Part shown: positions 7,133 through 12,462 of the stretch, in pieces | How positions within the stretch are numbered: position 1 is the stretch's first letter | Layout of the letters: each line of letters starts with the position of its first letter | Source: Candidatus Zixiibacteriota bacterium | GTDB lineage: Bacteria > Zixibacteria > MSB-5A5 > GN15 > FEB-12 | Assembly (NCBI GenBank): GCA_023700785.1 | Contig: JAMPYH010000048.1 | Span: forward strand, 1-12,462 | DNA: 12,462 nucleotides | Reading direction: 5' to 3' | Program-made: the position numbers and the translations under genes | Notes under the pieces: generated by a model | Told to the model about the DNA's origin: nothing | Seen by the model: only the letters and a program-made list of their open reading frames with translations | Databases searched by the model: none

Positions 7133-7870
7133 ATGCTTACCTACTTCAACATATTGGCGTTTGCGCTCCTGTCGGTTATGGTAACACTTGGCTCACCAGA
7201 GCCCAAAGATCCGTCGGCGCGAGAAGACCAAATGGATAGACTTCGCCTGGAGATGGTTGAACAGCAGTTGATTGGCCGCGGCATCTCAAGCCGGTCGGTC
7301 CTCGACGCGTTTCGCAAGGTTGAACGTCACCGCTTTGTGCCTGACGAGTATGTCAATCTGGCATATACCGACCAGCCGCTGCCGATCGGCTGGGATCAGA
7401 CCATCTCGCAGCCGTACATCGTTGCCTTGATGACCGAACTACTGGCGCTCAAGCCGACCGACAAAGCGCTGGAGATCGGCACCGGCTCAGGCTATCAGGC
7501 CGCCATCCTCGCGGAGCTGATCGATTCAGTCTTCAGCATCGAGATCGTCGATACGCTCGCGAAACTGGCGGTCTCTCGTTTGGATTCGCTCAATTGCAGG
7601 AATGTCTATGTCCGATCCGGCGACGGTTATCGCGGGTGGCCGGAGCATGCTCCGTTTGACGCGATCATAGTCACGTGCGCCCCGGAAGATATCCCCGGGC
7701 CCCTGGTGGCACAGCTGGCGGAAGGGGGAAGAATGGTCATTCCTGTCGGCACCAAATCGCAGGAGTTGCTGTTATTGACAAAGAGAAATGGACAGATGGC
7801 GCGGCAGTCGGTCACGGGGGTCCGTTTTGTACCGATGACCGGCGAAGCTACCGAGCCAAGATTGAAATGA
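7133..7870 (+). CDS. pcm: Protein-L-isoaspartate O-methyltransferase, probably exported
   Basis: 245 residues. It methylates the alpha-carboxyl of L-isoaspartate in damaged proteins using SAM, starting repair to aspartate. Visible motifs: HRFVPDEY (66-73), AYTDQPLPIG (77-86), TISQPY (90-95), the SAM-binding EIGTGSGYQAAILAEL (114-129), GDGYRGWP (163-170), FDAIIVTCAPEDIP (175-188) and VRFVPMTG (230-237). The set is complete. Unusually, about 34 residues precede the normal start of the enzyme: a hydrophobic segment (NILAFALLSVMVTLG) that could be a signal peptide or membrane anchor. It lacks a basic n-region. An internal ATG at 7232 would give a cytoplasmic enzyme. No clear Shine-Dalgarno sequence precedes 7133. 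Exported PCMT homologues exist in other Gram-negative bacteria. It follows the amidase B gene by 78 bases without a visible terminator. Confidence 0.93.
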   Translation: MLTYFNILAFALLSVMVTLGSPEPKDPSAREDQMDRLRLEMVEQQLIGRGISSRSVLDAFRKVERHRFVPDEYVNLAYTDQPLPIGWDQTISQPYIVALMTELLALKPTDKALEIGTGSGYQAAILAELIDSVFSIEIVDTLAKLAVSRLDSLNCRNVYVRSGDGYRGWPEHAPFDAIIVTCAPEDIPGPLVAQLAEGGRMVIPVGTKSQELLLLTKRNGQMARQSVTGVRFVPMTGEATEPRLK

Positions 7871-7914
7871 TGTTCCGAAAATATACAATTTCGCCTTACA
7901 TAGTATTTTGCCCC

Positions 7915-7942
7915 TTTTCAAATCGGGATTTTCACTTATAAT
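7915..7942 (+). promoter_or_regulatory. Sigma70-like promoter for the SET-domain gene
   Basis: A perfect -10 hexamer TATAAT lies at 7937-7942. TTTTCA at 7915-7920 matches 4 of 6 bases of the -35 consensus, with a 16-base spacer. Transcription would start near 7949, in the gap after pcm, giving a leader of about 65 bases before the TTG start of the next gene. Confidence 0.6.
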
Positions 7943-7966
7943 CCTCCAACAACCAGCGGAATCCCC

Positions 7967-7981
7967 GAGGCGTAACGCCTC
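7967..7981 (+). promoter_or_regulatory. Leader palindrome upstream of the SET gene
   Basis: GAGGCG (7967-7972) and CGCCTC (7976-7981) are perfect inverted repeats around TAA. They sit about 20 bases after the predicted transcription start and 22 bases before the Shine-Dalgarno sequence. This could be an mRNA hairpin or a protein-binding operator. It also lies against ATG 7984, making that codon a less attractive start. There is no T-run, so it is not a terminator. Confidence 0.4.
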
Positions 7982-8003
7982 AGATGCATGCCGGCCGGGT
8001 ACC

Positions 8004-8010
8004 AAGGAAA
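8004..8010 (+). promoter_or_regulatory. Ribosome binding site supporting a TTG start
   Basis: AAGGAAA lies 6 bases before an in-frame TTG at 8017. The upstream in-frame ATG 7984 has no Shine-Dalgarno sequence and is preceded by a palindrome, so TTG 8017 is the better start for the SET protein. Confidence 0.55.
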
Positions 8011-8016
8011 CAGATT

Positions 8017-8562
8017 TTGACAGGCTTCAACGACCAGCACAACTGCAGACTTTATAAGATACGTCGTTCGCGCATTCATGGCCGCGGCGCGTTCGCGCTG
8101 ACCACCATCCGCAAGGGGCAACAGATCACGGAGTATATCGGCGAACGGATCGGCCCGGATCTTGAGACGAAGCGATACAACGAAGATAACATGGAAAGCC
8201 ATCATACTTTCCTCTTCTCGATCGACGATTATACCACCATTGACGGCGGCGTCGGCGGCAACGATGCCCGGTATATCAATCACTCCTGCGATCCAAATTG
8301 CGAAGCGCTCGACAGGGGGGGCCGGATATTCATCCATGCCATGCGAACTATCCGCCGAGGCGAAGAACTCAATTACGACTACCAGTTTGCCGCTCCCGGA
8401 CGGATCACGAAATCGCTTCGGGAGTTTTATGTCTGTCGCTGCGGCACCAAGAAATGCCGCGGCACCATCCTCGCGGTCAAACCATCGCACAATGGTAACG
8501 GCAAAGCCAGCCGGCATCCGGGTCGCCACGCGGAACACACTCGCACCAAGCGTTCCAACTGA
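8017..8562 (+). CDS. SET-domain protein lysine methyltransferase with post-SET zinc motif
   Basis: 181 residues from TTG 8017 (192 if ATG 7984 is used). The SET core is complete: an N-terminal strand with IHGRGAFALTTIRKGQQITEYIGE (the G-x-G SAM-binding region), RYINHSCDPNC (85-95, with the NHSC knot element), IFIHAMRTIRRGEELNYDY (104-122, with the ELxYDY catalytic tyrosine), then a post-SET CRCGTKKC. Cys91 of NHSC plus Cys140, Cys142 and Cys147 are the four ligands that bind zinc in post-SET enzymes such as Dim-5. The C-terminal about 30 residues are basic and low-complexity, with many His, Arg and Lys, perhaps binding nucleic acid. SET proteins transfer methyl from SAM to lysine; the bacterial targets are mostly unknown. 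No pre-SET domain is present. The gene has its own promoter and is followed 96 bases later by rsmE. Confidence 0.92.
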   Translation: MTGFNDQHNCRLYKIRRSRIHGRGAFALTTIRKGQQITEYIGERIGPDLETKRYNEDNMESHHTFLFSIDDYTTIDGGVGGNDARYINHSCDPNCEALDRGGRIFIHAMRTIRRGEELNYDYQFAAPGRITKSLREFYVCRCGTKKCRGTILAVKPSHNGNGKASRHPGRHAEHTRTKRSN

Positions 8563-8658
8563 CCGGCGCTGATCCACCTCTCCACCGCGAATCACCATTG
8601 CGTCACCCGAGCGGAGATGCCATATTCCCAGTGAATCGGACAACCGCCGGTATCACCT

Positions 8659-9417
8659 ATGAACCTCCTGATATTGACTCCTGATGACATGTCTGGCGAC
8701 GCGATATATCGCGTCTCAGGCCAGCGGCTGGAACATATGCTTACTGTACTGCGGCTGGAGGCCGGCGATCCTGTCGAGATCGGTCTGCTGAACGGACCGC
8801 AGGGGATCGGGCGGATCATTACTATAGACCGGCAAGAAGTGTCAGTCGAAGTAGAACGGTTCCAGGAAAACCGCGTCCCCAGACCTACCATTGACCTGAT
8901 CTGCGCGATGCCTCGCCCGAAGATCCTTCGCAAAGTACTTTATGTCGCCGGAATGACCGGCGTCCGCTCGATCCATTTGGTTCGGGCCAATCGAAGCGAA
9001 AAGAGTTATTTCCTTTCTCCATTGCTGGAGCAGGAGAACTATCTGCCGTACATGTTGGAGGGTCTCAGTCAGGGAAAGCAGACGAGACTTCCATTGGTTC
9101 ATATACACCCGCTCTTTCGTCCGTTTGTGGAAGATGACCTTCCGCGGCTCGAAGGATTCTCGACGGCCGCAAAACTTCTTGCCGACTTGGGGAGCGGACT
9201 CTGGCTTAATGAGATCATACCGGCGGAACCGCCGGATCATCTATTTCTCGCCGTAGGTCCCGAAGGGGGGCTGGTTGAGTTTGAGCGGAATCACCTGATC
9301 GGAGCCGGATTCAGGCCATTCCTGCTGGGCAAGGCTACTTTACGGGTGGAGTTTGCGTTGATGGCCGCGTTCGCTCAAATTGAGCTTGTCTGCCGTGGTC
9401 AGAAGTTGTCGCAATGA
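8659..9417 (+). CDS. rsmE: 16S rRNA (uracil1498-N3)-methyltransferase RsmE
   Basis: 252 residues, near the family's usual length of about 245. Methylates N3 of U1498 in 16S rRNA. The N-terminal PUA-like part is seen in HMLTVLRLEAGDPVEIG. The SPOUT (trefoil-knot) part has KILRKVLYVAGMTGVRSIHLVRANRS, LFLAVGPEGGLVEFE (SAM site, GPEGG at 200-204) and LLGKATLRVEFALMAAFAQIE, the knot end with the L-G-x-x-x-L-R-x-E signature. The middle helix reads LEGLSQGKQTRLP where E. coli-type proteins have 'EAxEQSxRxxxP', a moderate variant. No strong Shine-Dalgarno sequence precedes the ATG. The preceding 96 bases (8563-8658) hold no gene, promoter or terminator I can support. It may be transcribed with the SET gene. 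Confidence 0.95.
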   Translation: MNLLILTPDDMSGDAIYRVSGQRLEHMLTVLRLEAGDPVEIGLLNGPQGIGRIITIDRQEVSVEVERFQENRVPRPTIDLICAMPRPKILRKVLYVAGMTGVRSIHLVRANRSEKSYFLSPLLEQENYLPYMLEGLSQGKQTRLPLVHIHPLFRPFVEDDLPRLEGFSTAAKLLADLGSGLWLNEIIPAEPPDHLFLAVGPEGGLVEFERNHLIGAGFRPFLLGKATLRVEFALMAAFAQIELVCRGQKLSQ

Positions 9418-9466
9418 GTTAGCGGTAATTCCCCTAAGTCGCTGATTTTTAAGCTTGTTAGCGGTA
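9418..9466 (+). repeat. 10-bp direct repeat GTTAGCGGTA, two copies
   Basis: Identical copies lie at 9418-9427 and 9457-9466, 39 bases apart start to start, both followed by [A/T]TT. The first begins immediately after the rsmE stop. A CCCCT/AGGGG inverted pair lies just downstream of each copy (9431-9435 and 9473-9477). Position upstream of a lipoprotein gene suggests paired binding sites for a regulator, but chance is possible. Confidence 0.4.
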
Positions 9467-9483
9467 TTTTGAAGGGGTATCTT
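9455..9483 (+). promoter_or_regulatory. Possible promoter for the TPR lipoprotein gene
   Basis: TTGTTA at 9455-9460 and TATCTT at 9478-9483 each match 4 of 6 consensus bases with a 17-base spacer. The -35 overlaps the second copy of the direct repeat. A start near 9490 would leave a very short leader for ATG 9494, or about 22 bases for ATG 9512. Modest evidence only. Confidence 0.3.
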
Positions 9484-9493
9484 CACTTTCACT

Positions 9494-11014
9494 ATGCCAA
9501 TCAGATCTATAATGCGCCAGTCGCCGTTTTCTGCAGTATTACGGAAAAGCTGCATCCTCGTCCTGCTATTTCTCCTGTCTGGTTGCAACAGTCCCGAACC
9601 GGTCAAACTTCGGTATGACGCTGAAAAGATGATCCACTATGCCGAAACGATGGCCGAAAACGCTCAGGTTAAGGGACAGCTCGGGGATACCAACATAGCG
9701 CGCCAAGTACGAGACGCGTTTGGCGAGTCCCTCAACAACGCGTATGCCGCTCTGGGAACACTGGATCGCAAAAGAGACTCCGTTGAGTTTATTGAGTTAA
9801 GCCAGATCGCGCTACGGTCAGCGGCGAGACTCTCTCAACTCTTTTTTGCCGTCAGGGATTTTGATACCTGCACGGTGATCTTGAGCGATCTGCTGGATCG
9901 GCTTTGGCTCCCCCCAATGGAGACCGCCGCAACCTGGGTAAATCTCGGTCAGGCCCTTCAAGCGACCGGACAGTGGGACTCGGCGGTGGTGATCTACACC
10001 AAGGCGATCACGCTGATAAATCCTCCGATCGATGGACGTGGTGAAGTCATCACTCCTGTGTTCGGTCTTCCGGCCCAGATGTACCGGGTATATAAACTGA
10101 TCGGTGATTCCGCCCATGCCCGCGCCCAGTATGCCGACGCCCAGGCGTACTATGAGAAATTCGCCCGCCAGAGGGCCGACACCAAATTGGGTTTGGGCTC
10201 CTGGGCGATGCTGGCCAATTTGTATGGTGATGAAAACCGGTGGCAGGAAGCTGTGGCCGCGTTGCAGAATCTCAAGTCGCCGACCGGCGCGGTTGACTGG
10301 CGGGCACAATCACGTATCGCCGATATTTACGCGCTGCATTTACGCGACTTTGACCGCGCCTACCAGATGTACGATGATCTCGCCAACGGACTTGTCGGGA
10401 AAGACACCATCGCTCGTCCGGCCCTGATCTTCAAAAAAGCGCTGGCATTGCTGGAGCAAAAGCAGTACGAACGGGCGCGAAATATCCTGATCGATCTGAA
10501 TCGTGATCATCGGGCGTACTATTCAGGGAATCCTTCACCGCAATACGTCAAAGCGAAGTCGTTCGATATGGAGGGGAACTGGGAGCGGGCGGAGACAGAG
10601 TACCGCTTCCTGATCGACAATTACGCGACGTCCGACCAGGCGATGAACGCCTACCTTTACCTCGGCGAACAATTGGCCAAACGCGGCCGCAACGCTGAAG
10701 CGGAGAAGTGGATGGAGCGCGCGGACGAGTTCTTCAACTCGATCGCAATACGGGCATCCGGTTCACCGGTCGAAGCACGGGCGATGACCTATCGCGCCGA
10801 ACTGCTTCGTCGCGCCAGTAACTGGCCGGCGGCCGCCACCATGCTGCTGCAGATCTTTGATAAGTTCCCGAACAATTCGCAGGGACAATCCGCGCTGATC
10901 GCGGCCGCCGAGATCTATCGAGAAAAACTAAACGACCCGGCCAGGGCAGATTCGCTCAAAACTGAACTCCGGCGCGTGCTGACTCAGCCGCTGGAGCCGC
11001 AGGAATCGAACTAG
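9494..11014 (+). CDS. TPR-repeat lipoprotein
   Basis: 506 residues. A lipoprotein signal peptide ends in FLLSGC with lipidated Cys31 (Cys25 if ATG 9512 is used). The mature protein is almost all helical hairpins of the tetratricopeptide type: about 146-172 (WVNLGQALQATGQWDSAVVIY), 237-260, 272-298, 310-335, 353-378, 386-412, 430-458 and 466-490. The later repeats resemble the BamD/YbgF-like pattern (AETEYRFLIDNYATSDQAMNAYLYLGEQLAK; LLQIFDKFPNNSQGQSALIAAAEIY). It should be anchored in an envelope membrane and act as a scaffold for protein contacts; the partner is unknown. It is longer than BamD (about 245 residues), so it is not simply BamD. No good Shine-Dalgarno sequence is seen at either start. 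The next gene, a small secreted protein, starts 65 bases later and is likely co-transcribed. Confidence 0.85.
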   Translation: MPIRSIMRQSPFSAVLRKSCILVLLFLLSGCNSPEPVKLRYDAEKMIHYAETMAENAQVKGQLGDTNIARQVRDAFGESLNNAYAALGTLDRKRDSVEFIELSQIALRSAARLSQLFFAVRDFDTCTVILSDLLDRLWLPPMETAATWVNLGQALQATGQWDSAVVIYTKAITLINPPIDGRGEVITPVFGLPAQMYRVYKLIGDSAHARAQYADAQAYYEKFARQRADTKLGLGSWAMLANLYGDENRWQEAVAALQNLKSPTGAVDWRAQSRIADIYALHLRDFDRAYQMYDDLANGLVGKDTIARPALIFKKALALLEQKQYERARNILIDLNRDHRAYYSGNPSPQYVKAKSFDMEGNWERAETEYRFLIDNYATSDQAMNAYLYLGEQLAKRGRNAEAEKWMERADEFFNSIAIRASGSPVEARAMTYRAELLRRASNWPAAATMLLQIFDKFPNNSQGQSALIAAAEIYREKLNDPARADSLKTELRRVLTQPLEPQESN

Positions 11015-11079
11015 GATCTTTGCCCGGAATCCGGTGTAGAACTGTCAGATACACTGAGACTACTCTTTTTGGAGGAAGA

Positions 11080-11640
11080 ATGATTCGAACTGGTATTGGA
11101 TGTTTGTTTGTGATCGTACTCGCCCTGATGCCGCTGTCGGGCTCGGCCCAGGTTGACAATATAGGGAAGACGGACACGATCTTCGCGGAGATCGCCAAGA
11201 TCGACGCCGACCACTGGACTATCACCATCTCCTATTTCAATGATGAGGCAGTGCTCGGTCTTTCGGTTCCGCTCCGAATGACCTCCGGACTCAATCGGAT
11301 AGTCGCCGACTCCGCGGTATTCACCGGCGGCCGAGTGGACCATTTCGCTATCAAGGCCTTTCGCGCCGATACCGCCATCCAGTGCATTCTGCTCGGGATG
11401 ATCGGCCCGAGCGCGTCCATGCGGACGCTCCCGCCGGGGAAAGGGAGACTCGCGACCATTTATGTCTCTTCTCTGGACAAAAAGCCGATAGAGAAGCTGG
11501 ATGTTGATACGACCACGATGCATCCGGCGAATTCGCTGATGTCGATGGCCTACACGCTTCAAGGGACGCCGCCCGATACCGTGCGGATAACCCACAAGGA
11601 AGCTCAGATCGTGCCCGCTTTTGTGGTCAGGAAAGAATAG
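11080..11640 (+). CDS. Secreted beta-rich protein of unknown function
   Basis: 186 residues. ATG 11080 is chosen because GGAGG lies at 11071-11075 and a Sec signal peptide follows (MIRTGIGCLFVIVLALMPLSGSA, likely cleaved before QVDN). An in-frame start 60 bases upstream would bury the signal peptide. The mature part alternates beta-strands: WTITISYFNDEAVLGLSVPL (46-65), IVADSAVFTGGRVDHFAIKAF (74-94), IQCILLGMIG (100-109), then PPGKGRLATIYVSS (118-131). That order (strand, 'VPL' turn, a 'D-S-x-x-F-x-G-x-R-V' strand, then 'PPGxGxLATIY') recalls cohesin-like or Ig-like beta-sandwich modules found repeatedly in secreted proteins of FCB candidate phyla. The family is not firmly recognised and no catalytic motif is visible. 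It may act with the lipoprotein encoded just upstream. Confidence 0.75.
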   Translation: MIRTGIGCLFVIVLALMPLSGSAQVDNIGKTDTIFAEIAKIDADHWTITISYFNDEAVLGLSVPLRMTSGLNRIVADSAVFTGGRVDHFAIKAFRADTAIQCILLGMIGPSASMRTLPPGKGRLATIYVSSLDKKPIEKLDVDTTTMHPANSLMSMAYTLQGTPPDTVRITHKEAQIVPAFVVRKE

Positions 11641-11660
11641 CGAGAATAGCGCGGAAAAGT

Positions 11661-11690
11661 AAAACGCCCGCTCAGTGAGCGGGCGTTTTT
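11661..11690. terminator. Strong bidirectional intrinsic terminator between convergent genes
   Basis: AAAACGCCCGCTC (11661-11673) pairs perfectly with GAGCGGGCGTTTT (11677-11689) around a 3-base AGT loop. TTTTT closes the + side, and an A-rich run (AAAAGTAAAA, 11655-11664) supplies the U-tract for the minus strand. It lies 20 bases after the secreted-protein stop and 19 bases before the stop of the convergent gene, so it should serve both. Confidence 0.93.
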
Positions 11691-11709
11691 GTCTGGTGAG
11701 CGTTCAAGT

Positions 11710-12462
11710 TCACAGGACCAGCTTGTCTTTGTCGCTTTTGTTCAGGGTCGCGCGAACGGTCGCGCTCTCCTCGATCCGGATGAACTGACGCAGCCGCTCA
11801 AGCGCGGCCGGCGGGATCTGTTCTTTGACCACCAGTTCGCGCAGCGCGGTGTCGTCAACTTTCAGGCATGTATCTAACTCAAGCTCCCTGACCACCTGAG
11901 ACAACTCGGCATAACCGTCAGGGTCGGTGGTCTTGGTCGGGAACTTTTCCTGCATTCGAAAAGTCACCGATACAACGCCTGTCTTCCCCTGGATCTTCTG
12001 CGCGCCGATCTCCCTGGCGATCTCTCTGAGATCTTCTTTGAGCGCTTCTTCTTCCGCCTTGAATTGCTTCGCCTGTCGATTAGCCTCGATATACCTCTCC
12101 GCCAATTCACTCGCTTTTCGCGCGGCATCCTTTTCTTCACCGTCAATTTCACCCGCTTCATCTTCAAGGATAAGCCGATGCCGCTTGGCGGGACAGAATG
12201 TGAAGTACTCACAAAAGTCGCACTGCGCTCCCTCGACCGCGGGAAAATCGTCAAGTTTCTCAGCGCGCTTTATCTCCGTGATGGCGATCCGGATCTCCTC
12301 GCGCAGCTGATCCAACTCCTCTTCCGGCATCACATAGGAAATCGTCTCTTCCAATTTGAGGAAGTGCTGCACGAGAACGACCGAGGTGAAGTCCGGGAAG
12401 TTCTCCCGCACCAGCAATTGATAGATCCCCATCTGGTGATAGAAATTCGGGTCATGCCCGCC
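11710..12462 (-). CDS. RecB/Cas4-like PD-(D/E)XK nuclease, C-terminal part (5' partial)
   Basis: The minus-strand frame stays open to base 12462, so the N-terminus is outside the window; 250 residues are visible. Near the edge, NFYHQMGIYQLLV fits the 'Q-x-x-x-Y' motif IV of RecB-type PD-(D/E)XK nucleases; the catalytic D and E-x-K would lie just upstream, beyond the window. CDFCEYFTFC (Cys81, Cys84, Cys90) is the C-x2-C-x5-C trio that, with one N-terminal Cys, binds a 4Fe-4S cluster in Cas4 and AddB enzymes. After it, about 160 residues follow that Cas4 lacks: an acidic/basic helix (about 115-155, rich in E, K, A and Q) likely forming a coiled coil, then a mixed region with VVSVTFRMQEKFPTKTTDPDGY. 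Expected role: DNA end processing in repair, recombination, phage biology or defence. The rest of its operon would be needed to decide. Confidence 0.8.
   Translation of the reverse strand, partial: GGHDPNFYHQMGIYQLLVRENFPDFTSVVLVQHFLKLEETISYVMPEEELDQLREEIRIAITEIKRAEKLDDFPAVEGAQCDFCEYFTFCPAKRHRLILEDEAGEIDGEEKDAARKASELAERYIEANRQAKQFKAEEEALKEDLREIAREIGAQKIQGKTGVVSVTFRMQEKFPTKTTDPDGYAELSQVVRELELDTCLKVDDTALRELVVKEQIPPAALERLRQFIRIEESATVRATLNKSDKDKLVL

Noticed and set aside
7936..8643. 235-codon minus-strand ORF opposite the SET gene; its first residues contain 'HLRSGDAMVIRGGE', faintly like an AlkB-type segment
   Set aside because: Almost all of it is antisense to a well-supported SET domain. The resemblance covers only about a dozen residues, and no AlkB iron-binding HxD motif is visible. 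It is best explained as a shadow frame.
9421..9450. Possible terminator after rsmE (AGCG...CGCT followed by TTTTT)
   Set aside because: The stem is only 4 bp with a 15-base loop, too weak to call.
11710..12462. A CRISPR-associated Cas4
   Set aside because: No repeat array or cas1/cas2 gene is in view, and the long coiled-coil tail is not typical of Cas4. Only a general RecB-family nuclease call is justified.

Overview
The window reads as a chromosomal stretch of a Gram-negative bacterium of the FCB superphylum type, perhaps a candidate phylum such as Zixibacteria. This is inferred from gene content: a secreted lamin-tail-domain protein with a FlgD-like/T9SS-like C-terminal Ig domain, a PorV/PorQ-like outer-membrane barrel, exported amidases, a TPR lipoprotein, and a secreted beta-rich protein containing an 'FNDE' motif. 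Base composition is moderately GC-rich and even. I see no phage, insertion sequence, tRNA, rRNA or CRISPR array. Coding density is high, and every complete gene lies on the + strand up to about 11.64 kb.

Region 1 (1-5106) looks like one transcription unit: 3' end of a surface protein (LTD + FlgD-like domain) > PorV-like barrel (ATGA overlap) > dGTPase (14-bp overlap if the GTG start is right) > RraB-family protein (28-bp gap) > exported amidase A (22-bp gap). It closes with a strong intrinsic terminator at 5062-5106. The first two genes appear to be an envelope pair; the rest are housekeeping and envelope functions.

Region 2 (5107-7870) holds a second exported amidase, clearly a paralogue of the first, followed by a protein-L-isoaspartate O-methyltransferase with a hydrophobic N-terminus that suggests an extracytoplasmic location.

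Region 3 (7871-9417) starts with a good sigma70-like promoter and a small leader hairpin. It carries a bacterial SET-domain protein methyltransferase with a complete post-SET zinc site, then RsmE (16S rRNA m3U1498 methyltransferase). With pcm, this makes three methyltransferases in a row, each from a different structural class.

Region 4 (9418-11690) holds a TPR lipoprotein, preceded by a 10-bp direct repeat and a possible promoter, and a small secreted beta-rich protein of unknown function. It ends in a perfect bidirectional terminator. Beyond that, a convergent minus-strand gene runs off the right edge; it encodes the C-terminal part of a RecB/Cas4-like PD-(D/E)XK nuclease with Fe-S cysteines and a long coiled-coil tail.

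No clearly new multi-gene system is complete here. The items most worth a second look are the SET methyltransferase and its setting, the exported amidase pair next to an exported PCMT, the RraB-like protein outside its usual hosts, and the truncated nuclease, whose operon lies outside the window.
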